From: Anaerohalosphaera lusitana
GTDB lineage: Bacteria; Planctomycetota; Phycisphaerae; Sedimentisphaerales; Anaerohalosphaeraceae
Reading direction: 5' to 3'
Assembly (NCBI RefSeq): GCF_002007645.1
Contig: NZ_CP019791.1
Coordinates: forward strand, 1-64,000
DNA length: 64,000 nt
How positions within the stretch are numbered: position 1 is the stretch's first letter; each line of letters begins with the position of its first letter. Shown here piece by piece: positions 1 through 9,246 of the stretch. The translations under genes and the position numbers were made by a program. The notes under the pieces were generated by a model. That model ran no database searches. It was given only the letters and a program-made list of their open reading frames with translations, and had not been told where the DNA came from.

Positions 1-1407
1 ATGCATACGACACTCATGGATGATGTTACAGCTATTGACAAGGCGATTTCGAAGCGTATTGGAGTTGGGAAGCACAAGGTCTGGTTCAAGAATTCAACGC
101 AGTTTTCAGTCGCGGACGGGTATCTTACGATCGGCGTCCCGAATCACTTCATAGGCAGTTGGATAGAAAACCATTTTATGGACGATATCCAGGATGCTAT
201 TCGCGAAGTCACAGGCGATGAAAAGAAGATAACGTTCAATGTGGACGCTTCTCTGAGCGGCACGCAGAAAAAGCCGGTTCTGGATTCGCAGGCCAAATCG
301 GTTCGCAAGGCACGCGAGGTGAACACTCGCAGACGCGTCAAACCCAAGGCGGTGAAGGTCAAGCCCCTGAAGCTGTCGCTGGACACGTTTATCGCCGGGC
401 CGGGCAATGAGCTGGCGTTCAATGCGGCCAGGGCGGTCGTAAGCGAATCGAAAACACTGTTCAATCCGCTGTTCCTGCACGGCGGTTACGGTGTCGGCAA
501 GACGCACCTGCTGCAGGGCATCTGCAATGAGATAAGCAAGCAAAGGCCCGGCGCGAGGTGGATATACGTCAGCGCGGAAGAATTCGCCAACGAGTTCGTG
601 ATCGCGCTCAAGACGCAGAAGCTCGATGCGTTCCGCCGGCGGTTCAGACAGGCGGACGTGCTGGCGATCGACGACATTCACTTCCTGGCGAGCAAGCCCT
701 CGATGCAGGAGGAATTTCTGCACACGTTCAATACGATCGACCTTGCGGGCAAGCAGATCGTGCTCGCAAGCGACGCACATCCGAAGATGATCGGTCAGCT
801 CTGCGAGAAGCTGGTGAGCCGATTCGTTTCGGGTATGGTGGTCAAGATGGAGTCACCGGATTTCGAGACGCGGTGCAGTATATGCAGACAGCGTGCGGCA
901 GAGATGAAAAAGCACGTGCCCGACGAGGTGATCGAGCATATCGCAGGCAGCATGCACACGAATGTACGTGAGCTGGAAGGTGCATTGCTGAAGCTGGTGG
1001 CGTTCGCATCAATCGGCAACGGCCAGATCACGCTAAGGATGGCAGAGCAGGTCCTGGCCGAGCACATATCGCGGACCGATCCGATCGTGCATATTTCGGA
1101 CATCGATTCTGCGACCGCGACGTATTTCGGCATCACGCCGGCGGACATTCATTCGTCTAAGAAGGACCGGACGGTGAGCACGGCCAGGTCGTTCAGCATG
1201 TATCTGGCGCGGAAGTACACGAAGATGAGCTATCCGGAGATCGGCAAGCTGATGGGCGGCAAGAATCATGCGACCGTTATACTGGCATGCCGAAAGGTCG
1301 AGAAGTGGATCAAGGGCAACAGCGATGTGAAATGGAAGACCGAGACGGGCCAGCGGGTCGTCAAGGCGCTGACCGTACTGGATGAGCTGACGAACTGTAT
1401 CGGGTAG
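1..1407 (+). CDS. dnaA: Chromosomal replication initiator protein DnaA
   Basis: DnaA binds DnaA boxes at the origin, opens the duplex and loads the replicative helicase. The 468-residue product has the usual four-part layout: a short N-terminal domain (about 1-85), a basic linker (about 86-120), an AAA+ domain with Walker A GGYGVGKT at 161-168 and Walker B LAIDDI at 221-226, and a C-terminal helix-turn-helix domain with the DnaA signature around KNHATVILACRKVEKW. The length is normal for the family. The start codon is the first base of the window, so its ribosome binding site and any upstream origin are not visible; this suggests the replicon was numbered from dnaA. The next gene is not dnaN, so the classical dnaA-dnaN pair is broken on this side. 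Confidence 0.97.
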   Translation: MHTTLMDDVTAIDKAISKRIGVGKHKVWFKNSTQFSVADGYLTIGVPNHFIGSWIENHFMDDIQDAIREVTGDEKKITFNVDASLSGTQKKPVLDSQAKSVRKAREVNTRRRVKPKAVKVKPLKLSLDTFIAGPGNELAFNAARAVVSESKTLFNPLFLHGGYGVGKTHLLQGICNEISKQRPGARWIYVSAEEFANEFVIALKTQKLDAFRRRFRQADVLAIDDIHFLASKPSMQEEFLHTFNTIDLAGKQIVLASDAHPKMIGQLCEKLVSRFVSGMVVKMESPDFETRCSICRQRAAEMKKHVPDEVIEHIAGSMHTNVRELEGALLKLVAFASIGNGQITLRMAEQVLAEHISRTDPIVHISDIDSATATYFGITPADIHSSKKDRTVSTARSFSMYLARKYTKMSYPEIGKLMGGKNHATVILACRKVEKWIKGNSDVKWKTETGQRVVKALTVLDELTNCIG

Positions 1408-2033
1408 CGGAAAGCAAAAATAAGTGAAAGATTTTATGGTCGGTCCGGGAGCGGGTCGGCCTTTGTTATTTGGCAAGCTGGAAGGCTGTCGCGCTGAGAA
1501 GACATAAAAAAAGCAGCGACGAGGAGGGCGTCGCTGCTTCCCGCACAGGTTGTGTAACCTGGCGTCTTTAGGAGGAGGAGAATTTTATCATCACCACTCT
1601 TCACTCCTGATGGGTTCACTGCCTTTTACGGCCTTGCTTACTTCAGGTTCGGTAAATATACCTAAAATCATTAATAATTTCAAGGTGTCTGATGAAAAAA
1701 GTTCATGAGCAAGAGTATTTTTCGGAGCACTGAGTCGATCAGGGGCGGACCCAGAATACAGCATTTCGACATAAGTACATACTAAGAAAGGACTTAAAAA
1801 GAATACCTCCTTGACCGAAATCGTGGATGATATTGTTTTTGGTCAGTTAAATTTTCCGTTGAGTTTCAAAAATAGTTTTCGATACTTAGCAAAATACGAA
1901 CATTTACTCATTTTAACGTTTTGTTCCGAATGAGTGGATTGGAAGCAGGTTCATAAAGAACCCAGCACCGGTGGGCAATATACCCCAATAACCATGCTTT
2001 TGAGCTAAAAGTTATTTTCAGAAGGAGTTAAAA
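1408..2033. other. Intergenic region downstream of dnaA, AT-rich in its right half
   Basis: This 626-base stretch holds no convincing coding gene. Its left part contains a minus-strand terminator-like hairpin (1505-1539) and a 5-bp hairpin AGGTT/AACCT at 1547-1560. From about 1640 it becomes AT-rich. A 7-bp dyad ACTCATT/AATGAGT (1906-1912 and 1929-1935) lies about 100 bases before the next gene and could be an operator. I searched by eye for TTATCCACA-type DnaA boxes and found no cluster (the nearest is CGTGGATGA near 1821, two mismatches), so an origin here is not supported. Confidence 0.5.
1505..1539 (-). terminator. Rho-independent terminator-like hairpin on the minus strand
   Basis: Arms AAGCAGCGAC (1511-1520) and GTCGCTGCTT (1530-1539) pair perfectly over 10 bp with a 9-base loop. 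On the minus strand the hairpin is followed by an unbroken T run (the A tract 1505-1510 on the plus strand). It points away from any annotated minus-strand gene: the nearest minus-strand sequence is the gene-free stretch 1540-2033, so it may end an unannotated short transcript or act on antisense transcription. Confidence 0.6.
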
Positions 2034-2480
2034 ATGGAATATTCGGTTGGCAGATGCGGCAGGGTCGTTTCGATGAGGCTTTTCGAGGGCGAGGATCTTT
2101 ACGAGAGCATCGAGTCGGTCGCGAAGGATGAGAACATACGCTGCGGTGCGGTTTTCGTCACGGGCGGGTTCCGCAAAGCGAAGGTGGTTGTCGGCCCTGA
2201 ACAGGAAAAGCCCAAGATCGTGCCGAATTTCCGCAACTTTGTCGGGCCCGGTGAGGTTCTTGGAGTGGGCACAGTTTACTGGGACGATGAGGGGCCGAAA
2301 CTGCACATTCACACAGCCGCCGGACGCGGCGAGGAAACAGTCGTAGGCTGTCCGCGTGGCGGAGCATCTGTGTTTTTGATACTGGAAGTAACGATCATCG
2401 AGATAGAAGGCGTCAAGGCCAGTCGCGAATTCGACGCTGAAACCGGCGTGAAGCTGCTGCGGATCGTCCAGGGTGAATAA
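2034..2480 (+). CDS. PPC/DUF296 domain protein
   Basis: A 148-residue single-domain protein of the PPC (plants and prokaryotes conserved, DUF296) family. Visible hallmarks are the central glycine-rich strand ending GAVFVTGGFRKAKV (about 38-51), the GPGEVLGVGTVYWDDEGPKLHIHTA region with the family's HxHxx motif (about 71-95), and the late LEVTIIEI strand. Bacterial members are small trimeric proteins; some plant relatives bind DNA via an added AT-hook, which is absent here, so DNA binding is not shown. The start is set by a good ribosome binding site, AAGGAG seven to eight bases before ATG. The gene stands alone between dnaA and the convergent FtsB-like gene, and no substrate or partner can be read from context. 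Confidence 0.85.
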   Translation: MEYSVGRCGRVVSMRLFEGEDLYESIESVAKDENIRCGAVFVTGGFRKAKVVVGPEQEKPKIVPNFRNFVGPGEVLGVGTVYWDDEGPKLHIHTAAGRGEETVVGCPRGGASVFLILEVTIIEIEGVKASREFDAETGVKLLRIVQGE

Positions 2481-2546
2481 ACAGGCGGTATTCAGCCGAA
2501 CATGCTGCCGTAGTAATTAGATTTGCTGTGGCAGTTTGCCGGGCTT

Positions 2547-3062
2547 TTATGCGGTCTGGCTTGCAACTGTGCGAATTTCGCCGTCAGCGTATGGACCCGG
2601 ACGGCCGAAAAAGATGAAATTGACGAGGATGAGCCCGAAGCCGGCAAAGAACAGCGCATACCGAAAACGCGGCTCAGAACAGCGAACGACCCATTGCGGA
2701 CGGACAGGTGCTTCATCAGTTGGCGTTTCAGCCGTTTCGAGCACCTGTTCGACGCTTTTGAGCTGTGAGGGCGAGGCCTGCGGGAAGATCGTGTCCTCAG
2801 CTTTGGGTTCGATCCCCAGGGTGACCCGCTGGAGCTTTTCGATCGTGTCGGGGTTGGTACGTGCCTGGTATATCCGCATGTCGTAGTCTTTGAGCAGCGC
2901 GGTCAGCTCGGCGTTCTGGGCCTCGATCTCGGCTAGCTGCTGACGGCTTTCGTAATAGCCGTCGATCTCGCCAACCAGGATCGAGATAGAAACCGCGGAC
3001 GCACCGGTGATGAAAAAGACGGTGAACAGTATGAATCTGAAAAAGCGCGTTATTGCCGGCAT
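2547..3062 (-). CDS. FtsB/DivIC-like membrane protein with an extra C-terminal TM helix
   Basis: A 171-residue protein with an N-terminal membrane helix (about 6-27), a predicted coiled coil rich in E, Q, L and R (about 30-75), a Pro/Thr/Glu linker, and a second hydrophobic segment YALFFAGFGLILVNFIFF (about 135-152). The first two elements match the septum-initiator family FtsB/DivIC, which links division proteins at the septum. The gene lies directly downstream of eno in the same direction, the arrangement found for eno-ftsB in many bacteria. Typical FtsB is about 100 residues with one membrane helix, so the C-terminal extension is odd. It is separated from eno by a terminator, so it probably has its own promoter between 3063 and 3212. 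It could instead be an unrelated coiled-coil membrane protein. Confidence 0.55.
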   Translation of the reverse strand: MPAITRFFRFILFTVFFITGASAVSISILVGEIDGYYESRQQLAEIEAQNAELTALLKDYDMRIYQARTNPDTIEKLQRVTLGIEPKAEDTIFPQASPSQLKSVEQVLETAETPTDEAPVRPQWVVRCSEPRFRYALFFAGFGLILVNFIFFGRPGPYADGEIRTVASQTA

Positions 3063-3212
3063 AATTTCGTGCTAAAGGAACATCAGTTCGCCCAATGAGC
3101 CGTTCGGTCGACGACGGCTACACTATAGTAAATCCGCTATCGGGATACAAATGCTTTTCGCGGCCCGTGGAAATTTGTTCACTGCGGCGGGCTTTTTGCT
3201 GCTGCCGCGCAT

Positions 3213-3243
3213 AAAAAAGGCAGGGACACGAATGCCCCTGCCT
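3213..3243 (-). terminator. Rho-independent terminator of eno
   Basis: Arms AGGCAGGG (3218-3225) and CCCTGCCT (3236-3243) form an 8-bp stem with a 10-base loop; on the minus strand it is followed by a T run (A tract 3213-3218 on the plus strand). It sits about 20 bases after the eno stop codon. Confidence 0.9.
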
Positions 3244-3263
3244 GAATATCGGCATATTCAAGC

Positions 3264-4565
<1,302 letters not shown>

Positions 4566-4657
4566 TCAATTGATTCGTTATATTTGCGGCTTTCTTGTAA
4601 CCGTATGTTGTCGCCCTGCCGTGTGGACGCGTAACCCCGGCGCGCGGGATTTCGGAG

Positions 4658-4686
4658 AGGTTACCGCAAGACAGACCGTTCGTCAA
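4658..4686 (-). promoter_or_regulatory. Candidate promoter of eno
   Basis: On the minus strand TTGACG (4681-4686) is followed after 17 bases by TAACCT (4658-4663). The -35 is strong, the -10 matches only 3 of 6. The -35 lies inside the 34-base repeat shared with the flavoprotein promoter. Confidence 0.45.
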
Positions 4687-4712
4687 GGGTCTAATTGCCC
4701 GAATCAGTACTG
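4679..4712. repeat. 34-bp direct repeat, copy 1 (upstream of eno)
   Basis: This 34-base segment matches 5473-5506 at 31 positions in the same orientation; the mismatches cluster in four central bases. The copies flank the flavoprotein gene and each lies upstream of a minus-strand gene. It contains the palindrome CAGTACTG at its right end and, on the minus strand, a TTGACG -35 box. Confidence 0.85.
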
Positions 4713-4798
4713 ACAATCGCGATTTCACCACGTTCCTGGACATAAATGTTCAAACAGATCGCGCCAACTCACTTCATATCACTTTACCGGCAATCGCA

Positions 4799-5413
4799 TC
4801 ATGCAACAATGGAACGTGCCAACGTCTTTCCGAGTGTTGTGGCCTTTTCCAGCACTTCGACATCATTTTTGACCTTACCGCGGTCAAAAATTCCATATAC
4901 AGCAAGCTCGTCGATGACTTCATAGCCCAAAGACTGTAGTGCGACTCTCATTGACTCAATTGTAAAACCCATATCTTTCGGATCGGTCTGCTCGGCAACG
5001 CCGACAAGAACTGCCTTTCTGTTCTGTCCGGCTAATTGGCTGCTCCAGCTTCTTGGTCGATCATTCCCGAAGTTGTAAAAAGTGTACATCCTGTCAATAA
5101 AAGCCTTCATCAAGGCAGACACATTATAAGTATGTGCCGGCGAAAGCAAAACCAGACCTTGAGAGCTGACGACCTTGGGATAAACCTTCGTCATATCATC
5201 TTTGAGACCGGTACAGCTTTTGTCTTTTCGACATCTTTCACAGCCGATGCAAGACTGAAAATCCATCGTTCTGAGATGGATCTTCTCGCATTGAATGCGC
5301 AACGCTTCGACACCTTTTTGTACATGCTCCAGCAGTACATCTGAATTGCCGTTCTTTCTTGGGCTGCCTGAAATCCCCAAAACTTGCTGTTTCGGGGGCT
5401 CTTGTTTGTACAT
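4799..5413 (-). CDS. Iron-sulfur flavoprotein / NADPH-dependent FMN reductase family
   Basis: A 204-residue flavodoxin-fold protein. The FMN phosphate loop GISGSPRKNGNSD is at 13-25. Cysteines 55, 58, 61 and 67 form CX2CX2CX5C, the compact [4Fe-4S] motif of the iron-sulfur flavoprotein (Isf) group, in which FMN and the cluster pass electrons, for instance in oxidative-stress defence of anaerobes. LVLLSPAHTYNVSALMKAFIDR corresponds to the second flavin-binding loop. The physiological acceptor is unknown. Start ATG is preceded by AAAGGTACC. It stands alone, transcribed away from the autotransporter gene, with its promoter in a region that repeats the eno promoter region; this hints at common regulation or at insertion by duplication of that region. 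Confidence 0.85.
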   Translation of the reverse strand: MYKQEPPKQQVLGISGSPRKNGNSDVLLEHVQKGVEALRIQCEKIHLRTMDFQSCIGCERCRKDKSCTGLKDDMTKVYPKVVSSQGLVLLSPAHTYNVSALMKAFIDRMYTFYNFGNDRPRSWSSQLAGQNRKAVLVGVAEQTDPKDMGFTIESMRVALQSLGYEVIDELAVYGIFDRGKVKNDVEVLEKATTLGKTLARSIVA

Positions 5414-5451
5414 GTGTAAGGTACCTTTCTGAATAAAACCAGGACAGGACC

Positions 5452-5480
5452 ATTCTCATTAGATATTGGAATTTCGTCAA
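5452..5480 (-). promoter_or_regulatory. Candidate promoter of the iron-sulfur flavoprotein gene
   Basis: On the minus strand TTGACG (5475-5480) is followed after 17 bases by GAGAAT (5452-5457, 4 of 6 to consensus), placing the start of transcription about 30 bases before the ATG. The -35 belongs to the second copy of the 34-base repeat. Confidence 0.5.
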
Positions 5481-5506
5481 GAATGTAATTGCCCGAATCA
5501 GTACTG
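5473..5506. repeat. 34-bp direct repeat, copy 2 (upstream of flavoprotein gene)
   Basis: Near-identical partner of 4679-4712 (31 of 34 bases). The rest of the two intergenic regions is not similar, so conservation is local, as expected of a shared operator/promoter or a short recombination scar. Confidence 0.85.
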
Positions 5507-5770
5507 TTACCCCGGTTTTCAGCCTAGCGGGCTGCGGAGCCATATAGACAGTGACCAAAGCCTGGTGACAAGTCAAAGTGGATATTTGGCTGGCAGGAGC
5601 TAACACGTGATAAATTATTTTTTCTAAGTTCAACCTATCAGCTTGATAATATCCGAAGAAATAACTACTATTTGCCGAAAACATGACTACATTCATAGCG
5701 AATGACGGCCGGGCAAGGACGTAGCGGCAGTGTAAGATTTTATTTGTATTCTTCACGAGATAGGGAAATC
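5507..5770. other. Divergent intergenic region with stem-loops
   Basis: Between the flavoprotein promoter and the autotransporter start lies a short hairpin CAGCC/GGCTG (5520-5534) and a longer imperfect dyad: GGATATT (5580-5586) with AATATCC (5648-5654), extended inside by GGCTG and CAGCT. No gene is supported here. The dyad could be a regulatory site or leader structure for the autotransporter. Confidence 0.35.
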
Positions 5771-8275
5771 ATGATCAGATCAAGCGGGCGTATCGGGGTT
5801 GCACTCTTTCTATGTATTCTGTACTCAGCAGCAACAGCAGGAGCACCGAGTTATTCGATCACAAACGACGTAATGGCCGAGCAGCAGGCCCAGGTCGAAC
5901 AGGGCTTTGATGATCTGTTCGCAAATGAAGGAACCAAAAGATGGCTGGTCGAGGGTACAGGGCTCCCGGCTATTACATCGGAAACCTTATATGAAACAAC
6001 AGGACTGATTAAGGATTTTAGCGGGATCATGACTGTCGGCTATGGAGGCTTGCATCTCAACAATGGAGAATGGCTCGACACCGGAAGCGGCATAATGCTG
6101 ACACTGGAGAACTTCACCAGCTCAAAAGATGTGTCCATAACTGTTGACGGCTTGCATTTTCGCTCGGCCGATCTCAACAACGACATCGGAAGCCACTTGT
6201 ATGTGGTAAAGAATACGCCGGGCGACACGGCTGGCAGGGTCAATAACAGAGGCTGGATATACAGCGGTTTCGGTTGGCCCAACTCATCATATGAAGCTCA
6301 CGGCATCTCTCTCACAGCCAATACAGGCCTTACCGACGGTGTCCGAAACGAGGGAACCATCTTTGTTCAAAATGGTCGCGATTCCTTCGGCATATTCGTC
6401 GACAGCCCCGAGATCGGCGAGATAACCAATACCGGCCGAATATACGCCGGAGCTTCAGCGGATTCATCCAGAGGTATCTATGTATACGCAGGTACAAGCG
6501 TGGATAAGATCAGCAACAGCGGTACGATTTACATAAACAATCGGCCTGATGTTGCCCAGGGAATTGTAGCCGTTTCCAGTTCCGGAAGCCTTGACGTGGC
6601 GGAATTCACCAATGCCGGAGACATCCTTGTAAAGGGCGAGATGGCATACGGCATCACCGCACAAGACGTTCAGGGCACGGTCACCAACACAGCATCCGGC
6701 AACATAATGAGTATTTCCGAGGACGCATACGGCGCAGCATTCGGAATTACAGGCGGCAGCAACTCAGACTTGAAAATCGTGAACGAAGGCACGATCCTGG
6801 CAGGCGGACCCGCCGGTGCGGGACTGGCGGTCTACTATGACGCTGTCGTGAGCAACCCCGGCATCATCTATTCACTGGACCAGGCGAGGACGCTTTCGGT
6901 CGGATACGGAATCATGCGAGGCAACGCCACATTGGAAGATGATTTTTCCGTCCTTCTCACTGGTGACCCGCTCGACGAAAACTATGTCGAGGAGATCCTC
7001 ATCACGAGCGGTTCGAGCCTGGACCTGAACAATGCAGATCTGCTCGTCAGGACTGACGACGGCTCTGTGCTGGATACGCCCTATCCGCTGATCGAGATCG
7101 GAACGAGCGACATTGGAGCTAAGAGGCAGGATCCTGAAGAAACGGATCCGCTCGTCGGCGATTTCGCCTCAGTCTCAGCGGTCAATCCGCAGGTCCAGGC
7201 AAGCTGGGACGCCGACAGCAGAAGCGTCACCATGAGCTACGGCCCGAAGGAAAGCCCCGCCGCACGTGTCCCCGAGGTCACACGCGAAACGGTCAGCCAA
7301 TCGGTCAACATGGTTCAGGACCGGATGATATCCACGGCTGTTCTTGGCAACATGACCAATACGTTCCTGCCCGAGACGTCGATCAGCCGAAACAGCTCAG
7401 AGATGATCGCAAGTGCCGACACCAACTTCTCAGCAAAACCCAACGTAACCAGCGGCGAGTTATTTTTCCAGCCATACTACACAAAGACCGACAGAGAAGC
7501 CAACAGCGACGGCATGGGCTACGATTCGCATATGACGGGCTTTACCGTGGGCTACGATTGGTACTTCGACAGTTCGCTGGCGGGACTGCACGCCGGCTAC
7601 GGCAGGGCCACCGTCGATTTCTCCGGCGCGGGCTACAACAGAAACAGCGAGGACCAGGACGTCTTCAGCGGCGGCGTACACTTCAGCAAAAAATGGGACA
7701 GCAACCTCTACGCGGGCCTGAGCTCGACTGCCTACGTCTCGATGCACGACTACTCCGGACGCACCGGCGCGGCACTGACCGACCGCGAGCATGCGGACTA
7801 CACCGGCTACGGCATCCAGAACAGGCTCATCGGCGGATACATCATCGAATTCGACAAGTTCTCACTCATGCCCGAAGCAGGCATCGCACACACCTGGTCG
7901 CACAGAGAAAGCTACACCTCCGACGCGAGCGACCCGGCATGGGACACGCATTACAGCCAGTATGACGACAACGAGATCAAGAGCATACTCGGCGGCAGGA
8001 TCATGGGCACATGGCACAAAGACGGCGTGACGATCCTGCCCAGCGCGGCCCTCAGTTGGGAACATGCTTTGACCGACGCGGACGGCGTGAGCCAGTCGCT
8101 GCCCGGCACGAGCCCCGTTACAGTCGAAAGCGACCAGTCTAACGACTCGATGGTGGCGAATCTGAGCATGACCCTGATCGAGAAGGATTTCAGCGTAGAA
8201 CTGGGCTACACGTACGAGTACAACCAGGACGTCAGCTCAAACGGCGTATACGCAACCATCCGCAAGGCGTTCTAG
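5771..8275 (+). CDS. Autotransporter (type V secretion) with beta-helix-like passenger
   Basis: Starting at ATG 5771 the product has 834 residues with a clear signal peptide (MIRSSGR then a hydrophobic stretch ending near SAATAGA). I prefer this start to an in-frame upstream one because the signal peptide begins here and GATAGGGA precedes it. Residues about 80-400 contain recurring NEGTI/NTGRIYAG/NSGTIYINN units, typical of a parallel beta-helix passenger. About 7440 to the end encodes a C-terminal autotransporter beta-barrel with alternating aromatic strands (for example GFTVGYDWYF, VELGYTYEYN) and a terminal Phe. The barrel inserts in the outer membrane and exports the passenger to the surface. 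Function of the passenger (adhesion, for instance) is not readable. The gene is monocistronic. Confidence 0.88.
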   Translation: MIRSSGRIGVALFLCILYSAATAGAPSYSITNDVMAEQQAQVEQGFDDLFANEGTKRWLVEGTGLPAITSETLYETTGLIKDFSGIMTVGYGGLHLNNGEWLDTGSGIMLTLENFTSSKDVSITVDGLHFRSADLNNDIGSHLYVVKNTPGDTAGRVNNRGWIYSGFGWPNSSYEAHGISLTANTGLTDGVRNEGTIFVQNGRDSFGIFVDSPEIGEITNTGRIYAGASADSSRGIYVYAGTSVDKISNSGTIYINNRPDVAQGIVAVSSSGSLDVAEFTNAGDILVKGEMAYGITAQDVQGTVTNTASGNIMSISEDAYGAAFGITGGSNSDLKIVNEGTILAGGPAGAGLAVYYDAVVSNPGIIYSLDQARTLSVGYGIMRGNATLEDDFSVLLTGDPLDENYVEEILITSGSSLDLNNADLLVRTDDGSVLDTPYPLIEIGTSDIGAKRQDPEETDPLVGDFASVSAVNPQVQASWDADSRSVTMSYGPKESPAARVPEVTRETVSQSVNMVQDRMISTAVLGNMTNTFLPETSISRNSSEMIASADTNFSAKPNVTSGELFFQPYYTKTDREANSDGMGYDSHMTGFTVGYDWYFDSSLAGLHAGYGRATVDFSGAGYNRNSEDQDVFSGGVHFSKKWDSNLYAGLSSTAYVSMHDYSGRTGAALTDREHADYTGYGIQNRLIGGYIIEFDKFSLMPEAGIAHTWSHRESYTSDASDPAWDTHYSQYDDNEIKSILGGRIMGTWHKDGVTILPSAALSWEHALTDADGVSQSLPGTSPVTVESDQSNDSMVANLSMTLIEKDFSVELGYTYEYNQDVSSNGVYATIRKAF

Positions 8276-8337
8276 AACAAAGCGTTTGCAGCCTTTTTTG
8301 ATGAGACTGCATAATCCGAAGGCTTGTCATACACCTA

Positions 8338-9057
8338 TCAAGGCCAGACGATCAGCTTTACCGCGATCAGCAGCAGGAAGACAGCGACGACTTTGCGAAA
8401 ATTCTTCTGCGGGATGCGGTCCACCAGCCGCTGGGCGATCTTCGCACCCGCGAACGAGCCGGGGATGAACACGATCAGCCCCCACAGCAGACTGCTCGGC
8501 AGCCGGACGCCTTCGCTCGCATAGACACTCAGCCGGGTCGTGTCGATCACCAGCGCGATCGCGCCGGCCGTGGCAATGTAGACCGCCTTGGGCAGATCGA
8601 ACGCGGTCAGAAACAGACTGCGGACCGCCCCGCCGATGCCGAAGATGCCCGCGAAAAAGCCCGACAGTGCCCCGCCGACCGCACCGGTCACGACCGTCGG
8701 CCTCACGCGAAACGAGCTCTGCACGAACAGGTACAGCACATACGCCGCGATCATGCCCCCGAGCACGCGGGAGAGAATCACCGACGGTATGTCGAACACG
8801 AGCTTCGCACCGATCGCGGTCGCGACCAGCCCCGGAACGCCGAAGCTCAGAACCAGCCCCCACCTAAAACCCTCACGAAACAGCACCAGCTTCCAAACAT
8901 TGCCGAACCAGTGAATTATCCCCACGAACAGCAGCGTCTCGGGCACCGGATAAAACAGCACCATCACCGGCACCAGCAGCGTAGAAGTACCAAACCCAGT
9001 AAGCGTCCCAACCCCGCTGGCAACCAAAACCGCAATTAATATCGGTAGAACTTGCAC
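8338..9057 (-). CDS. TauE/SafE family sulfite or anion exporter-like permease
   Basis: A 239-residue polytopic membrane protein with about seven to eight hydrophobic helices. The N-terminal half GVGTLTGFGTSTLLVPVMVLF and the later GGALSGFFAGIFGIGGAVRSLFLTAF are the paired repeats of the TauE/SafE (DUF81) family, members of which export sulfite, sulfoacetate or related anions. The start is GTG at 9057, with a strong G-rich ribosome binding site that overlaps the stop codon of the small upstream membrane protein, so translation of the two is probably coupled. The substrate cannot be told from sequence; the sulfate-activation operon is too far away to argue a link. Confidence 0.85.
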   Translation of the reverse strand: MQVLPILIAVLVASGVGTLTGFGTSTLLVPVMVLFYPVPETLLFVGIIHWFGNVWKLVLFREGFRWGLVLSFGVPGLVATAIGAKLVFDIPSVILSRVLGGMIAAYVLYLFVQSSFRVRPTVVTGAVGGALSGFFAGIFGIGGAVRSLFLTAFDLPKAVYIATAGAIALVIDTTRLSVYASEGVRLPSSLLWGLIVFIPGSFAGAKIAQRLVDRIPQKNFRKVVAVFLLLIAVKLIVWP

Positions 9058-9066
9058 CGTCCCCCC

Positions 9067-9246
9067 CTAGAAAAGTCGAAATAGTGACTGGATAAGAAGA
9101 ATAACCGTGCCGGCGATCAAGAACCATGCCATTTTCACCAACAATTTTGCATGCTTGCCCTCAGGCGGCTTACATTTCAAAGACAGTATAAAAAGCACCA
9201 GGAACTGAACATACAAAAACACACTTATGAGATCAAACGCATTCAT
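9067..9246 (-). CDS. Small two-helix membrane protein upstream of TauE/SafE
   Basis: A 59-residue frame, ATG at 9246 to TAG at 9067, is not an obvious member of any family I recognise. It has two hydrophobic segments, FDLISVFLYVQFLVLFIL (about 4-21) and a second around AWFLIAGTVILLIQSLF (about 40-56), joined by a short loop with several lysines. GGAAATAGACGG precedes the start. It ends 9 bases before the GTG start of the permease, and the G-run after its stop serves as the permease ribosome binding site, which supports a real two-gene operon. Confidence 0.6.
   Translation of the reverse strand: MNAFDLISVFLYVQFLVLFILSLKCKPPEGKHAKLLVKMAWFLIAGTVILLIQSLFRLF

Noticed and set aside
1434-1619. 61-residue minus-strand frame after dnaA
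   Set aside because: It contains the strong terminator hairpin in its middle, so it is unlikely to be translated as one gene.
1500-1620. Resemblance of the minus-strand sequence to the conserved loop of SRP RNA (GGAAGCAGC)
   Set aside because: The GGAAGCAGC lies in a perfect terminator stem and the other parts of the SRP helix are absent.
1408-2033. Replication origin downstream of dnaA
   Set aside because: AT-rich part exists but no cluster of TTATCCACA-like boxes could be seen.
5238-5756. 172-residue minus-strand frame overlapping the flavoprotein start
   Set aside because: No motif, crosses the promoter repeat, and conflicts with the clear flavodoxin gene.
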